Source: Candidatus Tayloriibacteriota bacterium
Lineage (GTDB): Bacteria > Patescibacteriota > Minisyncoccia > Phycocordibacterales > GWA1-40-21
Assembly (NCBI GenBank): GCA_026395155.1
Contig: JAPLZG010000111.1
Coordinates: 1 to 13,269 of the forward strand
Direction of reading: 5' to 3'
DNA length: 13,269 nt
Shown here: positions 1-6,609 of the stretch, in pieces
Numbering within the stretch: position 1 is the first letter of the stretch
Layout of the letters: every line of letters begins with the position of its first letter
Notes under the pieces: model-generated
What the model was told of the DNA's origin: nothing
What the model saw: the letters and a program-made list of their open reading frames with translations, nothing else
Database searches by the model: none
Position numbers and translations under genes: made by a program

Positions 1-1
1 G

Positions 2-781
2 AAACAGCTTATTACTACAAGCTACAAACCATCACCTGTTGCTAACACGCAATTGGGCTTATTTGGTACCGATAAAACCTTAAAAATAAAAGGCCGTCCT
101 AAAGTAACGGCTAATAAGTTCATTATCAATGAGGTACGAGATACAGATGGTGATGGTGAATTTAATTTAAAAGATATCGCTCAACAGTTAAAAGCAAACA
201 AACACAATGAATGGATGCCATTAGAAGGTGATGGTGATTTTCGAAGTGATGAATGTGTAGAATTGCTTAAACAATCAGATATAGTGGTAACAAATCCACC
301 GTTCAGTCTGTTTCGTCAATATATAAAACAGCTTGTTGATTTTAATAAAAAGTTTGTCATTATTGGTAACTTGAATGCCATTACCTACAAAGAAGTTTTT
401 CCATTAATTCAAAAAAATATAGTATGGCTTGGACCGAGTATAAGTAGCGGAGACAGAGAATTTGTTGTTCCGCATTATGTCTTTAAAGAAATTGGTAATT
501 GGCGAACTGATGAAAAGGGTGTCCATTACGCACGAGTTATGGGTGTTCGGTGGTTTACTAATCTTGACCACGGACGCCGTCACCAACCATTGCCACTTAT
601 GACAATGGAAGAGAATTTAAAATATAGTAAACATAAAGAAATTAAAGGTAAAAAAGCTTATGATAAATACGAAAATTATGATGCGATCGAAGTATCATTT
701 ACCGATGCTATTCCAAGTGATTATGGCGGTGTAATGGGTGTTCCAATTAGTTTTTTAGATATGGAAAGGGTTCATATTTGA
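2..781 (+). CDS. EcoRI-family adenine-specific DNA methyltransferase, 5' partial and probably broken at the 3' end
   Basis: This should transfer a methyl group from S-adenosylmethionine to adenine N6 at a specific DNA site. The frame is open to the window edge, and residues before the first possible start (a TTG at 53) still look like the family (LITTSYKPSP). The gene therefore begins upstream and the SAM-binding N-terminus is missing here. The catalytic NPPF motif is encoded at 293-304, followed by the conserved runs FVIIGNLNAI and MGVRWFTNLDHGRR. The frame ends soon after GVMGVPISFLD, where I expect family members to continue. A family-like tail (GKETFKRIFIRHKK) occurs just downstream in another frame, so the last part looks deleted and frameshifted. 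It sits next to a NYN-PLD gene and a DUF262-HNH gene, one of which could be a nuclease partner. Family assignment is confident; activity of the product is doubtful. Confidence 0.8.
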   Translation, partial: KQLITTSYKPSPVANTQLGLFGTDKTLKIKGRPKVTANKFIINEVRDTDGDGEFNLKDIAQQLKANKHNEWMPLEGDGDFRSDECVELLKQSDIVVTNPPFSLFRQYIKQLVDFNKKFVIIGNLNAITYKEVFPLIQKNIVWLGPSISSGDREFVVPHYVFKEIGNWRTDEKGVHYARVMGVRWFTNLDHGRRHQPLPLMTMEENLKYSKHKEIKGKKAYDKYENYDAIEVSFTDAIPSDYGGVMGVPISFLDMERVHI

Positions 782-837
782 ATGGCAAGGAAACATTTAA
801 AAGAATATTTATAAGGCATAAGAAAGTTTGGAAATGA
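757..837 (+). pseudogene. Displaced C-terminal tail of the EcoRI-family methyltransferase
   Basis: Read in the frame that starts a codon at 757, this stretch encodes RYGKGSYLNGKETFKRIFIR followed by HKKVWK and a TGA at 835. From memory, EcoRI-type methyltransferases end in a segment of this kind (NGK..Y.RI.I). The frame differs from that of the upstream methyltransferase, which stops at 781. The simplest reading is a deletion with a frameshift that removed the segment between FLD and this tail. The assignment depends on recalled family features and was not aligned. Confidence 0.4.
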
Positions 838-841
838 AATT

Positions 842-1786
842 ATGAAAAAAATCACATCAATTTTTATAGACGGTAATTGGCTTTATTTTGCCAGTCGTAA
901 ATTAAATAAAAGTATTGATTATGAAAAGTTCTTTAAGGTTCTTGTAAAAAAATTTGGTGTGGAGGCAAAAATTTATTTTTATGGAACAATTGATTATTCT
1001 AATAAAAAACAAGAAAATTTTTACAAATTCCTTAAAAACCATGGATATATTGTAAGACTTATAGAGACTAGAAAAGCTGGAAATAAATTTATTTCGAATA
1101 CCTTTGGTTCAAGTTTGATAGTAGATATAATGACAATCTTACCAAATTTAAATAATTTTGTATTAGTATCAGGAGATGGTGATTTTGTCCCAGTCATTAA
1201 CCAAATAAAAAAACAAAAGATAAATACACAAATAATAGCCTTACCATATGCAACTAGTTTTTTTCTTATAAAAGCTACTGATAGATTTATAAATTTAGAA
1301 ACTTTAATTGTCGAAAAAGATAGAAAAATTGACAAAAAAGAGACTGAAGAAGAAAAATTTATATTTCAAAATTATATAAAACAGGGGAGTAGTTTTGATA
1401 CATATATTAGGCTCAAAAAATTATTAACCTCGGCGACAAGACGTATAATAATTATTGATAATTATGTAGATGATCAGATTTTATTAACAATCCAAGCATT
1501 AAAAAAGGGACTTGAAATAATTATTATTACTGATTTTAAAAAAACTAAACCAGCAGATTTTTTTGTTCAAGTAAAAAAGCTAAAAGAGGATGGCTATTTA
1601 ATTGATGTTCTTAATAACATCAGCGAACATGACAGATATATTTTTATAGATGAAAAATGTTGGCATAGTGGCCATTCATTAAAAGATTTGGGCAAAAAAG
1701 GATCTATGTTTAATGAAATTACTTCAAAAAAAGCTCTCGATGAAATGAAGAAAAATTTTTATAAAATTTTAAAAAAAACAATATGA
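842..1786 (+). CDS. NYN (PIN-like) nuclease fused to a phospholipase-D-like C-terminal domain
   Basis: The N-terminal ~155 residues form a NYN/LabA-type domain: IDGNW with D10 and N12, D95 in SLIVD, and SGDGDF with D112 and D114. These are the acidic metal-binding residues of PIN-like RNases. After a charged linker (160-172), residues 198-290 resemble the PLD-like module found at the C-terminus of RhuM-type proteins: RIIIIDNYVD, then SEHDRYIFID, then HSGHSLKDLGKKGSMF. The classic HKD motif is not intact, so this half may bind rather than cut. The ATG at 842 has only a weak upstream purine stretch (GGAAA). The gene overlaps the next by ATGA, suggesting translational coupling. A role as an RNA- or DNA-targeting defence effector is inferred; the two-domain architecture is what the sequence shows. 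Confidence 0.8.
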   Translation: MKKITSIFIDGNWLYFASRKLNKSIDYEKFFKVLVKKFGVEAKIYFYGTIDYSNKKQENFYKFLKNHGYIVRLIETRKAGNKFISNTFGSSLIVDIMTILPNLNNFVLVSGDGDFVPVINQIKKQKINTQIIALPYATSFFLIKATDRFINLETLIVEKDRKIDKKETEEEKFIFQNYIKQGSSFDTYIRLKKLLTSATRRIIIIDNYVDDQILLTIQALKKGLEIIIITDFKKTKPADFFVQVKKLKEDGYLIDVLNNISEHDRYIFIDEKCWHSGHSLKDLGKKGSMFNEITSKKALDEMKKNFYKILKKTI

Positions 1787-2865
1787 AAACAATTTTAAAA
1801 ACAACGATTTGCATTAAAGATATTTGCGAAGGTTTCGAATACAACGAATTTGAGGGGAAAGGGTTATTTGGTTTGTCTGGTAAACTAACAATTCAACCTG
1901 AATATCAGCGTAATTATATTTATGCTTCAGACGGCGGGAGAAGAGAGATGGCTGTTATTGAATCAATACTTAAAGGTTACCCAATAGGCTTGATATATTT
2001 TAATAAAATTTCCGAAAGCAATCTGGAGGTTTTGGATGGGCAACAGCGCATAACCAGTATTGGACGTTTTGTAAAGGATAAATTTGCTATCAAGGACGAA
2101 AATGGTCATGAACAATATTTTGGCGGTATGGCAAGAGATAAGCAAATAAAGATCTTGGAGACAAAATTGCTTATTTATGAATGTGAAGGAACTGAAAGTC
2201 AGATAAAAGAATGGTTTAAGACAATAAATATTGCCGGAGTTCCGCTTGTACCTCAAGAATTATTAAATGCTATTTATTCTGGACAATTTGTTACGTTGGG
2301 TAAAGAGGAGTTTAGCAACAGTCAAAATTCCAATATTCAAAAATGGAGTGCATATATAAAAGGTAGTGCGAATAGACAGGCTTTTTTTGAGACAGCCTTA
2401 GATTGGGTAAGTAAGGGGAATATAGATGATTATATGAGCAGTCATCGTAATGATAAAAATATTAATGAATTAAAAAAATATTTCAACAGTGTAACAGATT
2501 GGATTTCTAGCATTTTTGTTGATGTGGAAAGTGAAATGCAGGGACTAGAATGGGGAAGATTGTATGATGAATATCACAAGAAAAATTATGATTTAAAGAA
2601 GGTATCAGCTGAAGTAAAAAAACTATATGCTGATCCTTATGTAAAAAATAGAAAGGGTATTTTTGAATATATTCTTGGGGGTTCTGTTGATTCAAAATTA
2701 CTTGAGGTACGAATTTTTGGACATGACGCTAATAAGGAAAAAGTTTGGAAGTTGGACGAAATGGATGCTGATCATGTATCGGCTTGGAGTAAGGGTGGTG
2801 CTACTTCAATAAAAAACTGTGAGATGTTGTGTAAGACTCATAATCGAGCAAAGGGGAATCGATGA
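1783..2865 (+). CDS. DUF262 / HNH endonuclease family protein
   Basis: The N-terminal DUF262 domain shows PEYQRNYIY (39-47), GYPIG (65-69) and the ParB-like signature LDGQQR (84-89). In DUF262 proteins such as GmrS/GmrD and BrxU this signature belongs to a nucleotide-binding/NTPase fold. The C-terminus is an HNH nuclease: DADHVSAWSKGG with D330 and H331, then N345, and LCKTHNRAKGNR with H353 and N354. At 360 residues it is a compact single-chain version of this architecture. Start and stop are clear; the ATG lies inside the end of the upstream NYN-PLD gene. Relatives are nucleases that restrict foreign, often modified, DNA. Whether this one partners with the adjacent methyltransferase or acts alone cannot be read from the sequence. 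Confidence 0.88.
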   Translation: MKTILKTTICIKDICEGFEYNEFEGKGLFGLSGKLTIQPEYQRNYIYASDGGRREMAVIESILKGYPIGLIYFNKISESNLEVLDGQQRITSIGRFVKDKFAIKDENGHEQYFGGMARDKQIKILETKLLIYECEGTESQIKEWFKTINIAGVPLVPQELLNAIYSGQFVTLGKEEFSNSQNSNIQKWSAYIKGSANRQAFFETALDWVSKGNIDDYMSSHRNDKNINELKKYFNSVTDWISSIFVDVESEMQGLEWGRLYDEYHKKNYDLKKVSAEVKKLYADPYVKNRKGIFEYILGGSVDSKLLEVRIFGHDANKEKVWKLDEMDADHVSAWSKGGATSIKNCEMLCKTHNRAKGNR

Positions 2866-2867
2866 TG

Positions 2868-2897
2868 TTGGCTATTTTATATTAGTGGTGTTATAAT
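2868..2897 (+). promoter_or_regulatory. Promoter of the 57-aa gene
   Basis: TTGGCT (2868-2873) and a consensus TATAAT (2892-2897) are separated by 18 bases. Only six bases lie between the -10 box and the ATG at 2904, so transcription should begin at or almost at the start codon. Confidence 0.6.
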
Positions 2898-2903
2898 ATC
2901 TTT

Positions 2904-3077
2904 ATGAGAAAAAAGAATGCAAAAGGTCAATTTGTGGCCAAAAGATTTGATACTAAAATTAGCACCATAGAGAAAAAATATGATGTTAAATTAGGTGTGC
3001 GTTCAGATATGAAACTCGGCACTTTTCTTGAACAAAAAGGATATAAATCACTTGCCAAAATGCTTCAAGAGGCATAA
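2904..3077 (+). CDS. Small conserved-looking 57-aa protein, possible partner of the HEPN-like gene
   Basis: The product is basic and soluble: RKKNAKGQFVAKRF, then TIEKKYDVKLGVRSDMKLG, then FLEQKGYKSLAKMLQEA. It has no membrane segment. The mix of a basic N-terminus and a compact C-terminal part with the look of a short helical domain suggests a real protein rather than a chance frame. The ATG directly follows a consensus promoter with no room for a ribosome site. The stop is five bases before the HEPN-like gene, so the two should be co-transcribed. By position it could be an antitoxin or regulator of that gene, but I do not recognise a named family. Confidence 0.65.
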   Translation: MRKKNAKGQFVAKRFDTKISTIEKKYDVKLGVRSDMKLGTFLEQKGYKSLAKMLQEA

Positions 3078-3082
3078 TTATT

Positions 3083-3634
3083 ATGTCTAATACTTCAAAT
3101 TTTTCTTTTGTTACGGACCCTATTATTAAGGAGAATTTAGATACCACCTTTGATCATTTATTAGAATTACTGTCTTTGTCTGAATCACCAGTATACCCCC
3201 TAAATTTAAGAAGTGGTTTTAGAAAAACTATCATTATTTATACTGCCTCAATAATTGAGGCTCTTTTGTTTTGGATGTTGAGAGAAAGAAAGACCGAAGA
3301 AGAGATAGCAGAAGATGAGATTGAATTTAAGATAATTAAGATTATTTATGAAATAAATGATGATGAACGAATAGTTCTTGGTAAAGATTGTAAAAAAAAG
3401 AATAGATATAAATTTGAAAAATTAAACCTCAATCAGATTAATGATCTTTGTCAGAAAAATAATTTAATTTCAAAAGATATTTTTAATAAGGTAGACAAAG
3501 TCAGAATATTAAGAAACCGTTTGCATATTAGTACGCTAAAAACGGTTGAAAATGAGTATTCAAAAACAGATTTAGAATTTGTTTTTTCTGTGGCACGAGA
3601 AGTTAAGGATGTAGTTGGGTCTAATATTAATTAA
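3083..3634 (+). CDS. HEPN-like protein, possible RNase toxin
   Basis: The 183-residue protein is predicted to be mostly helical. Near its C-terminus it carries VDKVRILRNRLHIS, with R141 and H148 spaced as in the R-x(4-6)-H motif of HEPN RNases. An internal charged stretch (ERKTEEEIAEDEIE) separates two helical parts. An AGAGG at 3068-3072 could serve as a ribosome site at a spacing of 10. It lies five bases after the 57-aa gene, an arrangement typical of toxin-antitoxin pairs, although HEPN toxins are usually paired with MNT nucleotidyltransferases, which are absent here. HEPN-like proteins without toxicity also exist. The HEPN call rests on one motif and overall helicity. Confidence 0.6.
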   Translation: MSNTSNFSFVTDPIIKENLDTTFDHLLELLSLSESPVYPLNLRSGFRKTIIIYTASIIEALLFWMLRERKTEEEIAEDEIEFKIIKIIYEINDDERIVLGKDCKKKNRYKFEKLNLNQINDLCQKNNLISKDIFNKVDKVRILRNRLHISTLKTVENEYSKTDLEFVFSVAREVKDVVGSNIN

Positions 3635-3648
3635 TTTTTAATAAAATC

Positions 3649-3987
3649 ATGATCATTTTAATTATTATTATTATCGTTGTGTTGGTTGTTGTGGGGATTG
3701 TCCTTGCTATTGCTTTAATAGAGGCAAAAAAGTATGGGACGAAGATGAAGGATGAATTTGTGAGGATTTGTAACTCTGCATTTAACAGAGATACAAAGCG
3801 ACAAGGGAATCTTGATAAAATCGTTCAGTTTTTTGGTGAACGAAATGAACTTACGAATGCTGATATTCGATCGAGTTTGGGTGTATCTAGCCGAACTACT
3901 GTTCGATATATGGACGAGCTTGAACGTACTGGGAAAGTGGTCCAACTCGGCAAAATCGGTCACACAGTTACTTATCGTCTAAAATAA
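3649..3987 (+). CDS. Membrane-anchored winged-helix DNA-binding protein
   Basis: Residues 2-24 are an almost unbroken Ile/Val/Leu run, a strong single membrane-spanning segment, followed by a basic stretch. Residues ~54-112 form a winged helix-turn-helix: LDKIVQFFGERNELTNADIR, then LGVSSRTTVRYMDELERTGK as the recognition-helix region, then a wing ending VQLGKIGHTVTYRL. It therefore looks like a transcription factor tethered to the membrane. It follows the HEPN-like gene by 14 bases with no clear ribosome site and precedes a 24-bp perfect palindrome by three bases. The next gene also starts with a winged-helix-like segment ending in a similar KIGxT motif. Its target is unknown; the palindrome is a candidate. 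Confidence 0.75.
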   Translation: MIILIIIIIVVLVVVGIVLAIALIEAKKYGTKMKDEFVRICNSAFNRDTKRQGNLDKIVQFFGERNELTNADIRSSLGVSSRTTVRYMDELERTGKVVQLGKIGHTVTYRLK

Positions 3988-3990
3988 TCC

Positions 3991-4014
3991 AATACGCCAT
4001 ACGTATGGCGTATT
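3991..4014 (+). repeat. 24-bp perfect palindrome, family P, copy 1
   Basis: Every base is mirrored around 4002/4003. The core TACGCCATACGTATGGCGTA recurs in altered form at 5138-5165. There is no T-run after it, so it is a poor intrinsic terminator. A protein-binding site or cruciform-forming element is equally possible. Confidence 0.85.
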
Positions 4015-4051
4015 CAAATTTGGCTATAAATAAGGGTATTTATATATTTAG

Positions 4052-4092
4052 TTGACAATGACTTGACAATAGAATATAGATTAGTTTACAAT
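4052..4092 (+). promoter_or_regulatory. Two overlapping promoters of the HATPase-DUF4325 gene
   Basis: Two TTGACA boxes lie 11 bases apart (4052-4057 and 4063-4068). The first pairs with TATAGA (4075-4080, spacer 17) and the second with TACAAT (4087-4092, spacer 18). An 8-bp AT hairpin (4025-4032 with 4037-4044) lies just upstream. The second promoter would start transcription about three bases before the ATG at 4103. Confidence 0.7.
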
Positions 4093-4102
4093 AGACTTGT
4101 TT

Positions 4103-5119
4103 ATGACAAATAAAGAAAAAATATTAGAAATAATCAATAAACAGGGAAAGATACAATATGTAAATATTGTTATGTCTGACCTTGTAATTGAAAAACAGAT
4201 TTTTAAGATTGGTAGCACACGTTATTCTTTTTATGTTTCTTCTTCATATGCGAAAGAACATCCAGAGATATTTCCTTCTGTATTTAAAAAAAGATACAAA
4301 AATAAGTCTTTAGAGGAACATAAAGTATTAGCAGAGATTGAGGAAAAATTTCTTCAAATAAAAGATTTGCCTGAAAATATAAAAAGTATTTTTACTTTTT
4401 CTTTTTCTGAAATGTTTAATAATGCCATAGAGCATTCCACTTCAAAAAATATTATAGTTGAAGTGTCAATAAAAAATAATAATCTTTCTTTTATTGTTTT
4501 GGACTCCGGAGTTGGAGCTTTCCGTAACATAATGAAAAGAAAGAATTTAAATTCAGAAATCGAAGCCATTCAAGACTTATTAAAAGGAAAAACTACCACA
4601 ATGCCAAAGTCTCATTCAGGTGAGGGGATTTTCTTTACCTCCAAATCTGCCGATTTATTTATCTTAGATAGTTTTGGATATCAGTTAATTGTGAGTACAA
4701 GAATAGGAGATGTATCAATCAAGAACGTATCAGTTATTAAAAGAGGTACAAAAGTATTTTTTGAAATTGATATAAATTCTGAAAGACATCTTGATCAAAT
4801 ATTTAAAAAATACACAAATTTAATTGATGAAGGAAATTTTGGTTTTGATAAAACAGAAATACGGGTAAAATTATATACGATAGGGGGTGTTCATATTTCG
4901 CGTTCCCAAGCGCGTAGAATTCTTTTTGGACTAGAAAAGTTTAAAATCATTCTTTTTGATTTCGAGAATGTTCCAGTTGTTGGACAAGCTTTTGCTGATG
5001 AAATATATAGAGTTTTTCAAAATAAATATCCAGATATAAAAATTGAAGAAGAAAATATGTCAGAGGGAGTTCAATTTATGATTGAAAGAGCGAAGAATGG
5101 GGCGAAAAATAATAATTAA
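4103..5119 (+). CDS. Winged-helix / HATPase / DUF4325 (STAS-like) regulator
   Basis: Residues 1-50 resemble a short winged helix ending FKIGSTRYSFYV. Residues ~80-225 form a GHKL ATPase domain: N-box EMFNNAIEHS (103-112), G1 box DSGVG (134-138), and a second glycine motif HSGEG (171-175). Residues ~245-330 match the STAS-like DUF4325 domain (FDFENVPVVGQAFADEIYRV). No dimerisation/phosphoacceptor histidine domain is visible, so this is not a standard sensor kinase. Proteins of this type resemble anti-sigma kinase and STAS pairs fused into one chain, and a regulatory switch is likely. The ATG at 4103 is preferred over the TTG at 4097 because the latter would fall at or before the expected transcription start. 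Perfect palindromes flank the gene on both sides. Confidence 0.85.
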   Translation: MTNKEKILEIINKQGKIQYVNIVMSDLVIEKQIFKIGSTRYSFYVSSSYAKEHPEIFPSVFKKRYKNKSLEEHKVLAEIEEKFLQIKDLPENIKSIFTFSFSEMFNNAIEHSTSKNIIVEVSIKNNNLSFIVLDSGVGAFRNIMKRKNLNSEIEAIQDLLKGKTTTMPKSHSGEGIFFTSKSADLFILDSFGYQLIVSTRIGDVSIKNVSVIKRGTKVFFEIDINSERHLDQIFKKYTNLIDEGNFGFDKTEIRVKLYTIGGVHISRSQARRILFGLEKFKIILFDFENVPVVGQAFADEIYRVFQNKYPDIKIEEENMSEGVQFMIERAKNGAKNNN

Positions 5120-5137
5120 AATACGGGCAAATTATCC

Positions 5138-5165
5138 CCACTACGCCACACGTGTGGCGTAGTGG
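5138..5165 (+). repeat. 28-bp perfect palindrome, family P, copy 2
   Basis: It is mirrored around 5151/5152 and shares the 3991-4014 core, except that the T-A pair next to the central ACGT is a C-G pair here. That is a compensating change that keeps symmetry. It begins 18 bases after the HATPase-DUF4325 stop. Confidence 0.85.
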
Positions 5166-5170
5166 AAACT

Positions 5171-5200
5171 CACGGCAAGGGAATACCTTGCCGTGTTTTT
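5171..5200 (+). terminator. Intrinsic terminator, repeat family C, copy 1
   Basis: A 10-bp stem (CACGGCAAGG with CCTTGCCGTG), a 5-base loop GAATA and five T residues. The 29 bases from the stem start through TTTT recur exactly at 12361-12389. Confidence 0.85.
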
Positions 5201-5208
5201 AGTAGAGT

Positions 5209-5233
5209 TCGGACAAGGATAATCCTTGTCCGA
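5209..5233 (+). repeat. 25-bp odd palindrome / stem-loop
   Basis: TCGGACAAGGAT and its exact reverse complement are separated by a single A. There is no T-run after it. It is the third of four perfect fold-backs packed into 135 bases downstream of 5119. Confidence 0.8.
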
Positions 5234-5242
5234 GATTCTCTC

Positions 5243-5303
5243 AAATCATTCGCCAAAACAGGCGAATGATTTGTGGTTTTTTATAGGTGTGATAGCATAA
5301 AAT
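5243..5303 (+). repeat. Hairpin and adjoining conserved segment, family H, copy 1
   Basis: A 12-bp stem (5243-5254 with 5261-5272), loop AAAACA, then GTGG and six Ts, which make it a plausible terminator. About 30 further bases after the stem, including TTTTTTATAGGTGTGATA, are almost identical to 6576-6608, so the repeat unit is about 60 bases long. Differences are one loop base, one single-base indel and two bases near the end. Confidence 0.85.
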
Positions 5304-5341
5304 AGTAAAAAAAAGAGTTGTTAAAGGAGTCAGTAAAAAGT

Positions 5342-6538
5342 ATGACTATAAAAGATAAAAAAGTTTTTCAATTTAAAGTAAGTTTAGAGTGTAGCAAGCC
5401 GTTAATTTGGCGTCGAATATTAATACCAGAGGATGCCTCATTTTTTGATTTGCATATGGCTATACAGGATAGTATGGGTTGGTTGGATTATCATTTACAT
5501 TGTTTTTACATATCGCAAAAAAGAACGACCATGCCGATTATTGTCAGGCTTCCTAATCCTGAATTTGATGATGATGGCATCGGAATTGTTTTAGATGAAC
5601 GGTTAGAAAAAATTGCTAGTCATTTTAACCGTTCCATAAAGCAATGCAAATATGAATATGATTTTGGTGATGGATGGTCGCATACAGTTTTATTTGAAAA
5701 TGAATTACCTTTAGATATTAATGTAAAGTATCCTCAATGTTTGGCTGGGAAAAATGCTTGTCCACCTGAGGATAGCGGTGGAATATGGGGATATGAAGAT
5801 AAATTGAAAATATTAAATAATCCTAAACATCCGGAATATAAAGAAGTTCTCGAATGGTTTTGTATCGATGAACCATCTGAATTTGATCCAGCGGAGTTTG
5901 ATCTTAATGAAATAGAATTTAGAGATACTGATGAGTCACTCAAAGAGTATATGAAAAGATCCTATCCGTCAGAAAATAAGACAGATTGTGTGTCCTATCC
6001 TCGCAGTAAAACTGACGAGGTATTAGACACACAACACCATGGCTGTCTTTTTGGAATAGGAATGGTCCACCGACCAATCAGAACACAGCGCGTGTCCTCA
6101 ACCTCGCAGTCAAACTGTCGAGGTATTCGGACATCGCTCTCCAATAAAAGTGACAGTTCGGAGCGGATAGCCTTACTCATGCAGAAAAATTTACCAAGGA
6201 TGGGAAGATGGGAAATAGCTCAAAGGGCGGATCCAATTACAGAAAAAACTTTTGGAAAAGATTTAGCCCTAATCCTGAACCTAGTCGTTCATGAAGAATC
6301 ATATTTTATTCTAAACACCTATGTCTCTCCTCCTGCTGAGGAAGGTAGTGTGGTGAAAGTTTTACTTGAAGCTATTAGTAATAATTCTGCTCTTCCAAAT
6401 ATTGTCTTGACCAAGGATAAAAAAATTTTTGCCGAATTGGAATCAATTGCCGGGAGTCTTGATTTTAAAGTACTTCTGGTTAATAAGCTTAAGGCATCAC
6501 CACAAATATTTCGTGATATGACACGGTTACTAGGGTAA
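5342..6538 (+). CDS. pRiA4b ORF-3-like protein with an embedded repeat linker and a second C-terminal domain
   Basis: Residues ~5-180 match the plasmid pRiA4b ORF-3 family: SKPLIWRRILIPE, MGWLDYHLHCF, YEYDFGDGWSHTV (104-116), CLAGKNACPPEDSGG (133-147) and HPEYKEVLEWF. The function of this family is not established. Residues ~283-398 form a separate alpha/beta-looking domain (GRWEIAQRAD, LILNLVVHEES, LPNIVLTKDKKIFAELE) that recalls domains of unknown function attached to such proteins. Residues ~213-278 differ sharply: rich in Ser, Arg, Cys, His and Thr, with higher GC, and encoded by two hairpin repeats. The ATG at 5342 is preferred over a TTG at 5318 because GGAG at 5326-5329 lies between them, although its spacing of 12 is long. 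An internal start at 6179 could make the last domain alone. Confidence 0.78.
   Translation: MTIKDKKVFQFKVSLECSKPLIWRRILIPEDASFFDLHMAIQDSMGWLDYHLHCFYISQKRTTMPIIVRLPNPEFDDDGIGIVLDERLEKIASHFNRSIKQCKYEYDFGDGWSHTVLFENELPLDINVKYPQCLAGKNACPPEDSGGIWGYEDKLKILNNPKHPEYKEVLEWFCIDEPSEFDPAEFDLNEIEFRDTDESLKEYMKRSYPSENKTDCVSYPRSKTDEVLDTQHHGCLFGIGMVHRPIRTQRVSSTSQSNCRGIRTSLSNKSDSSERIALLMQKNLPRMGRWEIAQRADPITEKTFGKDLALILNLVVHEESYFILNTYVSPPAEEGSVVKVLLEAISNNSALPNIVLTKDKKIFAELESIAGSLDFKVLLVNKLKASPQIFRDMTRLLG
5988..6032 (+). repeat. In-frame palindromic repeat inside the pRiA4b-like gene, copy 1
   Basis: GTGTGTC pairs with GACACAC at the outside. Inside, CCTCGCAGT pairs with ACTG-A-CGAGG around an AAA loop, with one bulged A. 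The reading frame stays open across it. Confidence 0.8.
6093..6133 (+). repeat. In-frame palindromic repeat inside the pRiA4b-like gene, copy 2
   Basis: This is the same design as copy 1: outer TGTCC with GGACA, inner CCTCGCAGT with ACTG-T-CGAGG around CAA, again with one bulged base. It is about 104 bases downstream of copy 1 in the same orientation. A smaller hairpin, TGGTC/GACCA (6063-6076), lies between them. Confidence 0.8.
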
Positions 6539-6547
6539 AATGAAGGT

Positions 6548-6608
6548 AATCATTCGCCAAAATAGGCGAATGATTTGTTGGTTTTTTATAGGTGTGATAA
6601 TATAAAAT
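6548..6608 (+). repeat. Hairpin and adjoining conserved segment, family H, copy 2, with promoter-like end
   Basis: An 11-bp stem (6548-6558 with 6565-6575), loop AAAATA and a six-T run, starting 9 bases after the pRiA4b-like stop, so it can end that transcript. The conserved tail contains TGTGATAAT (6593-6601), an extended -10 box, eight bases before the ATG of the TPR gene. One repeat may thus both terminate one gene and start the next. Confidence 0.8.
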
Positions 6609-6609
6609 T

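Noticed and set aside
1021..1335. Minus-strand frames, here and elsewhere, opposite the + strand genes
   Set aside because: Each lies opposite a gene with clear domains, and none shows a recognisable motif or its own promoter.
3365..3377. GAAC...GTTC resembling a second LexA box
   Set aside because: The gap is five bases rather than four, and it lies inside the HEPN-like coding region.
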